Assembly (NCBI RefSeq): GCF_934643285.1
Contig: NZ_CAKUBT010000008.1
Span: forward strand, 19,429-83,428
Direction: 5' to 3'
DNA: 64,000 nt
Origin: an uncultured Ellagibacter sp.
GTDB taxonomy: Bacteria > Actinomycetota > Coriobacteriia > Coriobacteriales > Eggerthellaceae
Under the pieces are notes generated by a model that saw only the letters and a program-made list of their open reading frames with translations, did not search any database and was not told the DNA's origin. The translations under genes and the position numbers were made by a program. Of this stretch, positions 58,461 through 64,000 are shown one piece after another. Numbering within the stretch: position 1 is the first letter of the stretch; each line of letters starts with the position of its first letter.

Positions 58461-59633
58461 ATGTCTGAAAATGCTGTAAATAAGGTCCCGCACGGGTTCG
58501 ATCACATCGCCGTGGTTGGGCTGGGGCTCATTGGCGCGTCGCTTGCGGCCGCCATTTCAAAATCCGACCCCGATATCGAGGTCTTCGGGGTCGACGTCGA
58601 TTCGCGGACTTGCGGCGAGGCAATCTCGCGTGGGTGGGTGGCGAACGCTAGCGCCCCCGAAAGCGAGGCGTTCTCCGATTTCGTGAAGGACCGCGCCGAT
58701 CTCGTCGTCTTGGCGACGCCGGTTGCTGCGGTCGACGATTACCTGCGCCTTCTCCGAGATTGGGATTATCGCGGTGTCGTCACCGACACGCTTTCCACGA
58801 AGGCTCACATCCTCGCGGCGACGAAAGAGATTCTGCCGCATCGTCGCAATTACGTGCCGGGCCATCCCATGGCGGGTTCGGAGAAAAACGGCATCGACGG
58901 TGCCCGCCCCGATCTTTTCGAGGGCGCTAACTGGATTTTGTGCCCCGACGCGGACACGCCGCCTGAGCATTTCCAGCGCCTGCATGAGCTCATCACGAGC
59001 TTGAGCGCGCGTGTGGTTGCCATAGCGCCTGATGAGCATGATGATTCCATTGCCGTCGTAAGCCATGTTCCTCATATCATCGCGGCTTCGCTCGTGCAAC
59101 TGGCAAGTCGCCACGCCGACGAGCAGCAGTCGCTCATGCGCCTTGCGGCGGGCGGCTTCAAGGATTCCACGCGCATTGCGGCGGGCTCTTCGAAGCTGTG
59201 GTGCGGCATCGCGTTCGACAACGCCTGCGCGCTCACGAGCGGTTTGCGCGAGATGCAGGGCATCATCGGCGATTTCGCGGACGCCATCGATGCGCACGAT
59301 CGCGAGGCGACGACTCGTCTTCTCGAGGAGGCGGCACAGGCCCGCCGCGCGCTGCCCGCCGCTTGGGTTCCCTCGACCGACAAGCTCCTCGAGGTTCGCA
59401 TTCCCATGTCCGATCGAAAGGGCGTGGTCGCGGAGGTCACCACGATCGCGAGCTCCGCTGGCTGCAATATCCAATCGATCGAAATCGATCACATCACCGA
59501 GGATCGCGCCGTGCTCTCGCTCGTTTTGACCGACGAGGGCGATGTTGGAAAGCTGTCTGCCCAGCTCATCGGCGCGGGCTTCTCGGTGTCGTTCAATCCG
59601 CTCTCCCCGAAGGAGCATATCCATGTCGACTAA
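58461..59633 (+). CDS. tyrA: Prephenate dehydrogenase with ACT domain
   Basis: 390 residues. NAD motif AVVGLGLIGASLAAAI, then the catalytic His region PGHPMAGSEKNGIDGARPDLFEGANWILCP and SHVPHIIAASLVQLA. A C-terminal ACT domain (about 310-385: VRIPMSDRKGVVAEVTTIASSAGCNIQSIEID) suggests feedback control by tyrosine. It converts prephenate to 4-hydroxyphenylpyruvate. The ribosome binding site region is GCGAGGAAAAGG. It overlaps aroA by 11 nt. Confidence 0.92.
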   Translation: MSENAVNKVPHGFDHIAVVGLGLIGASLAAAISKSDPDIEVFGVDVDSRTCGEAISRGWVANASAPESEAFSDFVKDRADLVVLATPVAAVDDYLRLLRDWDYRGVVTDTLSTKAHILAATKEILPHRRNYVPGHPMAGSEKNGIDGARPDLFEGANWILCPDADTPPEHFQRLHELITSLSARVVAIAPDEHDDSIAVVSHVPHIIAASLVQLASRHADEQQSLMRLAAGGFKDSTRIAAGSSKLWCGIAFDNACALTSGLREMQGIIGDFADAIDAHDREATTRLLEEAAQARRALPAAWVPSTDKLLEVRIPMSDRKGVVAEVTTIASSAGCNIQSIEIDHITEDRAVLSLVLTDEGDVGKLSAQLIGAGFSVSFNPLSPKEHIHVD

Positions 59634-61017
59634 CGAACAACCGGCGTCCACTGTACGCAACGACGTCGCAACGCCCGCCGAGCCCGCAGATGCAACAACC
59701 AGGCAGGCAACCCTCATCGAGCCGCTCGCCCGTCCGCTGTCCGGTGCGGTTCGCGTTCCCGGCGACAAGTCGATCTCGCATCGCTCGGTGCTCTTCTCCG
59801 CGATGGCCGAAGGCACTTCGCATGTGTCCGGCGTGCTCGACTCCGCCGATGTGCGCTCCTCTATCGGCGCCGTGCGCGCTCTGGGCGCCGAGGCCAACCT
59901 CGAAAAGCGGCCTGATGGAAGCCTTGCGGGCGACATCCGCGGCTGGGGCGGCTTAGGTCCTTCGCAGCCAGAGGACGCCATCGACTGCGGCAATTCCGGC
60001 ACGACGGTTCGCCTGCTCATGGGCGTGCTCGCGCCATGGGACATCACCGTCGAGCTCACGGGCGACGACTCCCTTCGCCGTCGTCCGATGCGCCGGATCG
60101 CGGCTCCGCTCGAGCTGATGGGCGCTCGGTTTGCCCCGGAAGGCGCGACGACGCTCCCGCTCTCCATTACGGGAACGCGCGATCTCGCTGCGATTTCCTA
60201 TGATTCACCGGTTGCTTCCGCCCAGCTGAAGACGGCGATTCTACTCGCCGGCATCTTCGCATCGGGCACGACGAGCGTTCACGAGCCGGCGCCCTCGCGC
60301 AACCACACTGAGCTCATGCTCCCCGGCTTCGGCGTCGGCGTCGAAGCGGCGCCAGGGGAGGCTTCCGTCGTTGGTGGGCAGAGCCTTCATGCCTGCGACG
60401 TCGACGTGCCGGGCGACCCCTCGTCTGCGGCGTTCATGGCGTGCGCGGCGGCTCTTCTTTCCGATAGCGCGATCGACATCGAGAACGTGAGCTTGAACGA
60501 GGCGCGCATCGGCTTCGTACGGGTGCTCGAGCGCATGGGCGCCGACATCGCCCTGAAGCCGACGGGCAGCGCGGGGGAGGAACCTTGCGGCACCATCTCG
60601 GTTTCCTATGTCGAGCATCTGCGCTCGTGCGAGGTCGCGGGGCGCGAGATCGCCTCGCTCGTCGACGAGATCCCCGTGCTCGCCCTTGTGGCCGCCCACG
60701 CCGAAGGCACGACGGTCTTTCACGAGGTGGGGGAGCTGCGCGTGAAGGAGACCGACCGCCTCGCCGCCATCTTGGAGGGGCTCTCCAAGCTCGGTGTGCG
60801 CGCATGGGCCGAAGGCGACGACCTGCATATCGAGGGCAAGCCGGGTCTCGTCGTGCCCGAGGGGCTCGTGTTCGATTCCCTGGGCGACCATCGTCTTGCG
60901 ATGACCTGGTCGCTTGTTGGATTCACGGGAGCCCATCCCGTGTCTATCCGTGATTTTGAGGCAGTTCGCGTAAGCTATCCGGGCTTTCGCGCCGATATTG
61001 AAAGGCTGGCGAAATGA
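59623..61017 (+). CDS. aroA: 3-phosphoshikimate 1-carboxyvinyltransferase (EPSP synthase)
   Basis: 464 residues, the step joining shikimate-3-phosphate and PEP. Motifs: RVPGDKSISHRSVLFSAMA, DCGNSGTTVRLLMG, RRRPMRRIAAPLELMGA, SAQLKTAILLAG, VPGDPSSAAFMACAAALL, ELRVKETDRLAA and GDHRLAMTWSLVG. A ~35-residue Thr/Ala-rich N-terminal extension precedes the domain. The ATG at 59623 with AAGGAGCATATCC, inside the end of tyrA, is chosen. It ends in an ATGA overlap with cmk. Confidence 0.94.
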   Translation: MSTNEQPASTVRNDVATPAEPADATTRQATLIEPLARPLSGAVRVPGDKSISHRSVLFSAMAEGTSHVSGVLDSADVRSSIGAVRALGAEANLEKRPDGSLAGDIRGWGGLGPSQPEDAIDCGNSGTTVRLLMGVLAPWDITVELTGDDSLRRRPMRRIAAPLELMGARFAPEGATTLPLSITGTRDLAAISYDSPVASAQLKTAILLAGIFASGTTSVHEPAPSRNHTELMLPGFGVGVEAAPGEASVVGGQSLHACDVDVPGDPSSAAFMACAAALLSDSAIDIENVSLNEARIGFVRVLERMGADIALKPTGSAGEEPCGTISVSYVEHLRSCEVAGREIASLVDEIPVLALVAAHAEGTTVFHEVGELRVKETDRLAAILEGLSKLGVRAWAEGDDLHIEGKPGLVVPEGLVFDSLGDHRLAMTWSLVGFTGAHPVSIRDFEAVRVSYPGFRADIERLAK

Positions 61018-61688
61018 TCGTCGCAATCGATGGCCCCTCGGGGGCAGGCAAGTCAACCGTCGCTAAGGCAGCGGCAAAGCGGCTCGGGTTCTCGTGCCTC
61101 GACACGGGGGCAATGTATCGCGCCATCGCGTGGAAGGCGCTCGCCGACGGCGTTTCCTTCGACGACGCCGATGCGCTCGGCGCGATCGCGCGCGACAACG
61201 AAATCGAATTCGGGCATGTCGAGGGCGACCCTGTTCCTCGTCGCGTCTTCATTTCGGGCACGGAGGTGACCGATTCCATCCGCACGTCCGAAATCGACCG
61301 AGCTGTGGGGCCGGTTGCCGCCGTTCCCGCAGTTCGCGAGGCGCTTGTCGCCCAACAGCAGCGCATCGGCCGCGCGGGCGACTACGTGGTTGAGGGCCGC
61401 GACATCGGCACGGTCGTTTTCCCCGAGGCGCCCGTGAAGGTGTTCCTCACGGCAAGCGCGGAGGAGCGCGCGACCCGCCGCGTCAAGCAGAACGAGGAGC
61501 GTCGCGTGGGTTCGACGAACTACGAGGAGGTTCTCGCCGACATCAAGAAGCGCGACGAAATCGATTCCTCGCGCGCCGCGTCGCCCCTCAAGCCGGCGGA
61601 AGACGCCGTGCATCTCGACTCGACGGGCAAGACCATCGAGGAAATCATCTCCTTCATCTGCTCGCGCGCCGAGCAGGCTCAGGGGTAA
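61014..61688 (+). CDS. cmk: Cytidylate kinase
   Basis: 224 residues. P-loop VAIDGPSGAGKSTVAKAAAKRLGFSCLDTGAMYRAIAWKA at the very N-terminus, followed by the CMP-binding and lid regions (YVVEGRDIGTVVFPEAPVKVFLTASAEERATRR). It phosphorylates CMP and dCMP. Translation is coupled to aroA through ATGA. Length and motifs are standard. plsC follows after 81 nt. Confidence 0.95.
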   Translation: MIVAIDGPSGAGKSTVAKAAAKRLGFSCLDTGAMYRAIAWKALADGVSFDDADALGAIARDNEIEFGHVEGDPVPRRVFISGTEVTDSIRTSEIDRAVGPVAAVPAVREALVAQQQRIGRAGDYVVEGRDIGTVVFPEAPVKVFLTASAEERATRRVKQNEERRVGSTNYEEVLADIKKRDEIDSSRAASPLKPAEDAVHLDSTGKTIEEIISFICSRAEQAQG

Positions 61689-61769
61689 TCGCAAAATGGC
61701 GCCCTGCCTTTCGGGGCGGGGCGCCCAACTTGCAGGGTTCGCGCGCATATTCAAGAGAAAGGGCTGCGC

Positions 61770-62600
61770 ATGAGCGTCTTTCTGCCATACGAGAAGATGT
61801 GGGACATGCCGCTCGGGGGCACGTCGACCGAAAAGCAGATTCCCCATTGGTTCGGGAACATCGTTTGGGTGGTCGTCGCCTTCGTTTTCAAAATCTGCTT
61901 CCGCTATCGCGTCGACGGACGCGAGAACCTGCGGGCATTCAACAAGAAATCGGGCGTGCTTCTCGTGGCGAACCACACGTCGTTTCTCGACGTGGCCTGC
62001 ATGTATATCGCATGCCGCCCCAGCCAGTGGGTTCGCCTGCTCGGCCGCGAGACGCTCTTCGACAACGCCCGCGGGCTTGTGGGCCAGATCCTCTCGCGCG
62101 TTGGCGCATTCCCCATCAAGCGCGATGCGGCCGACCGTGTGGCCATCAAGCGCGCGACGCGCAACCTGAAGAACAACGAGCTCGTCGGCATCCTCCCCGA
62201 GGGGACGCGCCGCGGCAAGGGGACCAAGAAGCCCGAAATCCACTCCGGCGCCGCGTTCATCGCGAAGATGGGGCGTGCTCCCATCCTCCCTATGACCGTT
62301 CGCAACGCCGAGTTCGTGAAGCAGAAGGGCAAGTTCTTACGCTTCCCCAAGATCACGATGGAGTTTGGGTCACCCCTGCTCGTCAGCGATTTCGACTTCC
62401 TCCCCAAGGAAGACCGCCTGGAGGGATGCACGTGGTATGCGATGCGCGAGTGCTTTGCCCTCTCCCAGCGCGTGCCGCGCGATGAGGTCGACATGGTGGC
62501 GCTGTTCCCCGACGGGCGCGACTTCACGGACGTGTTCGCGAATCATGCGATCCCCGAGCATACCCCCGAGGAGATCATTGCGGCGAAGGAGTCGAAATGA
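61770..62600 (+). CDS. plsC: 1-acyl-sn-glycerol-3-phosphate acyltransferase
   Basis: 276 residues. Acyltransferase motif I VANHTSFLDVACM (HxxxxD), motif for substrate binding GAFPIKRDAAD, motif III LPEGTRRGKGTKKPEIHSGAAFIA, and the late ILPMTVRN. One N-terminal hydrophobic segment (IVWVVVAFVFKICFRY) anchors it to the membrane. It makes phosphatidic acid. ATG with AGAGAAAGGGCTGCGC upstream; overlaps ispH through ATGA. Confidence 0.9.
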   Translation: MSVFLPYEKMWDMPLGGTSTEKQIPHWFGNIVWVVVAFVFKICFRYRVDGRENLRAFNKKSGVLLVANHTSFLDVACMYIACRPSQWVRLLGRETLFDNARGLVGQILSRVGAFPIKRDAADRVAIKRATRNLKNNELVGILPEGTRRGKGTKKPEIHSGAAFIAKMGRAPILPMTVRNAEFVKQKGKFLRFPKITMEFGSPLLVSDFDFLPKEDRLEGCTWYAMRECFALSQRVPRDEVDMVALFPDGRDFTDVFANHAIPEHTPEEIIAAKESK

Positions 62601-63436
62601 AGGTGACGCGGGCGAAATGCGCGGGAGCATGCTACGGGGTCCAGCGCGCGCTCAACATGGCGCTTGATACCGCGTCGGAAGGGTCGTGCGCCGTCACGCT
62701 CGGCCCGCTGATTCACAATCCTCAGGTCGTGGCGCAGCTTGCCGAGCGGGGCATCCGCGCTGTCGAAAGCCCCGAGCAAGCCGTCGAAGGCAGCGTTATT
62801 ATTCGCAGCCATGGTGTTACGCCGCAGGTCAGACGCGAGATAGAGGCACACGGGCTTCCCGTGGTCGACGCCACGTGCCCCCATGTCGCCCGGGCGCAGA
62901 AGGCGGCGGCGAAGCTTGCTCGCGAATGCGGGCGCGTCGTCGTCGTGGGCGAGGCGGGCCATCCCGAGGTTGAGGGGCTTGTCGCCTATGCGCGAGAGGC
63001 TGGCGGGGAAGTGCTCGTCGCCGGGAGGGCGGCGGACGTGCCGGCAAGCCTTTTGGGCAAGGTGGGGGTGGTGGTGCAGACCACCCAGACGCGCGAGGCG
63101 TTCGAAGAGGTGCTTGCAGCACTTCGAGATCGCGGCGTCGAGTGCGTGGTGAAGGATACGGTTTGCCTCGCGACGCGCGAGCGGCAGGAATCCGCGGCGG
63201 CGCTTGCTCGGGAAGTCGATGCGATGATCGTCATCGGTGGTCGCAACTCATCGAACACGACCCGTCTTGCCGAGATCTGCTCGTCGGTGTGCGGGAACAC
63301 GCATCACATCGAGCGCGCTTCTGAGCTCGATCCTGCCTGGTTTGACCAGTGCACCGAGGTGGGCATCACGGCTGGTGCGAGCACGCCGGAAGATCAGATC
63401 GCCGCCGTCGAGACGCGCATCGCCAGCTTGGGGTAG
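62597..63436 (+). CDS. ispH: 4-hydroxy-3-methylbut-2-enyl diphosphate reductase
   Basis: 279 residues, last enzyme of the MEP isoprenoid pathway, producing IPP and DMAPP. The three cluster cysteines lie in KCAGACYGVQRAL, VDATCPHV and KDTVCLATRERQ. GHPEVEGLV carries the catalytic region, and IGGRNSSNTTRLAEIC and GITAGASTPEDQI are standard. It lacks the S1-domain fusion seen in some relatives. Last gene of the scpA-ispH run; ATGA overlap with plsC. Confidence 0.94.
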   Translation: MKVTRAKCAGACYGVQRALNMALDTASEGSCAVTLGPLIHNPQVVAQLAERGIRAVESPEQAVEGSVIIRSHGVTPQVRREIEAHGLPVVDATCPHVARAQKAAAKLARECGRVVVVGEAGHPEVEGLVAYAREAGGEVLVAGRAADVPASLLGKVGVVVQTTQTREAFEEVLAALRDRGVECVVKDTVCLATRERQESAAALAREVDAMIVIGGRNSSNTTRLAEICSSVCGNTHHIERASELDPAWFDQCTEVGITAGASTPEDQIAAVETRIASLG

Positions 63437-63479
63437 AGCGGACCCTTCTATTCTTTGAAAGCGTGCGGGCTCGTTGAAG

Positions 63480-63526
63480 GCGCCGCCTCCTGCGCGGCGC
63501 TTCTGTCCCACGAGATAGAAGCGCCG
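63480..63526 (+). terminator. Overlapping alternative hairpins after ispH
   Basis: GCGCCGC (63480-63486) pairs with GCGGCGC (63494-63500). A second, longer stem CGGCGCTTCT (63495-63504) pairs with AGAAGCGCCG (63517-63526). Both use 63495-63500, so only one can form at a time. No clear T-run. It may end the operon or act as a switch. Confidence 0.45.
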
Positions 63527-63602
63527 GAGGGTAGCCGCGCATATATAAGCAGCGTGCCGAAGTGAAATCTCCTCTGCGGGGCGAATGCCGGAGGCGACCG
63601 CC

Positions 63603-63634
<32 letters not shown>

Positions 63635-63637
63635 TTG

Positions 63638-63672
63638 AGAGGCCGGGCGCACGAGAGTCGCCCGGCCTCTTT
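63638..63672 (+). terminator. Strong hairpin terminator
   Basis: AGAGGCCGGGCG (63638-63649) pairs perfectly with CGCCCGGCCTCT (63659-63670), a 12-bp stem, followed by TTG. Confidence 0.7.
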
Positions 63673-63710
63673 GCATAGCAAGGGGCGTCGCCGTAGGGCG
63701 GAGGGAATCT

Positions 63711-63765
63711 CCCTGCGGCGGGGAGTCCCCCTGCGGCGGGGAGCCTCCCCCTGCGGCGAAGCGCC
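63711..63765 (+). repeat. GC-rich tandem repeat
   Basis: Three near-copies of CCCTGCGGCGGGGAG start at 63711, 63729 and 63749, period about 18-20, the last degenerate. Short internal complementarity (GGGGAG/CTCCCC). An 82-codon open frame across it has repeat-driven composition and no ribosome binding site; I do not call it a gene. Confidence 0.6.
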
Positions 63766-63926
63766 CCTAAATGCAGGGTCGCATTCTCGCCTCCCGCTCC
63801 TCTTCCTGGGCTTATGGAGGGAATGTGTACGCGGCCCGAAAGGCAATAGAAGCGCGTCGTCCCAGGTCATATTGGGAAAGTAGCCCTCCGAGGCGCCCCC
63901 TCCCGGGAAAAAGGCGAGAAAGACCC

Positions 63927-63955
63927 TTGACCGCGGGAGGGGGTGCGCGTAATAT
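63927..63955 (+). promoter_or_regulatory. Strong outward promoter at the window end
   Basis: TTGACC (63927-63932), a 17-base spacer, TAATAT (63950-63955). Close to consensus and the best promoter in the window. It reads out of the right edge, so its gene is not visible. With no ribosome binding site in the 45 nt that follow, a stable RNA (for example an rRNA operon) is possible. Confidence 0.65.
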
Positions 63956-64000
63956 ATCTCCTTGCGCCGCGGACGGAAGGAAGCGGCGGGGCGGGGCGGA

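Noticed and set aside
63635..63883. An 82-codon open frame at the right end
   Set aside because: It crosses a terminator hairpin and a GC tandem repeat, composition is repeat-driven, and no ribosome binding site is present.

Overview
The window is a continuous stretch of high-GC bacterial chromosome that is almost entirely coding. Gene order, codon use, GTG and ATGA starts and the protein set point to an actinobacterium of class Coriobacteriia, probably Eggerthellaceae. That set includes SLH-anchored surface proteins with a CAP domain, a DUF1385 (YqhQ) membrane protein, a NYN/LOTUS protein, the TIGR03915/TIGR03916-type DNA-repair pair and class I fumarase. The taxonomic call is an inference from content; there is no rRNA in the window. 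The only RNA gene I can support is one tRNA-Thr.

Layout. 0-15 kb: yqhQ, topA, a TetR regulator, the fumarase pair facing a malic enzyme, then a tight run tmk-holB-ricT-pncB-degV and a degenerate dehydrogenase. 15-21 kb: a PflA-like radical SAM protein, a radical SAM/DUF4130 DNA-repair pair with its own promoter and a LexA-like box, a universal stress protein, tRNA-Thr, a lipoprotein and pyrE. 21-27 kb: a class V aminotransferase, an AT-rich regulatory region, a MarR-MATE operon, a NYN/LOTUS protein and a sugar-nucleotide reductase. 27-36 kb: thrS, trmB, a YhdT-PanF type symporter pair, a patatin-antiporter operon, trxA and trxB. 37-50 kb: a CAP-SLH surface protein, prfA-prmC, a purine nucleoside phosphorylase, a SLC13 permease, a D-2-hydroxyacid dehydrogenase, a gamma-carbonic anhydrase-like protein, a PNPOx-like protein, an MFS exporter and an ABC-F ATPase. 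50-64 kb: trmL, a 1284-residue RCC1/lipase/SLH protein, an M50 protease, and a housekeeping operon scpA-scpB-rluB-tyrA-aroA-cmk-plsC-ispH that makes chromosome-segregation, aromatic, CMP, phospholipid and isoprenoid functions. The window ends in repeats, a terminator and a strong outward promoter.

The most interesting observation is a family of dispersed palindromic elements about 80-117 bp long. Six copies are visible: 350-460, 14814-14903, 14940-15056, 42788-42868, 42965-43051 and 50290-50397. All share the same two inner half-motifs, but each has a different, self-complementary outer stem. Three copies lie in frame inside genes (yqhQ and the SLC13 permease), where they encode low-complexity linker. 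The full-length copies C and F carry a central hairpin whose stem bases change in compensating fashion.

A second pattern is that three genes (prmC, trmB and the gamma-carbonic anhydrase-like gene) are flanked by a diverged copy of their own first or last codons. In two of them most differences are synonymous or conservative, as if relics of a homologous allele remained after recombination. Other points worth checking are the SOS-type control of the DNA-repair pair, operators overlapping the marR and RCC1/lipase promoters, a likely inactive dehydrogenase with a Cys/His/Asp tail, and a 159-bp MITE-like element next to a gene remnant.
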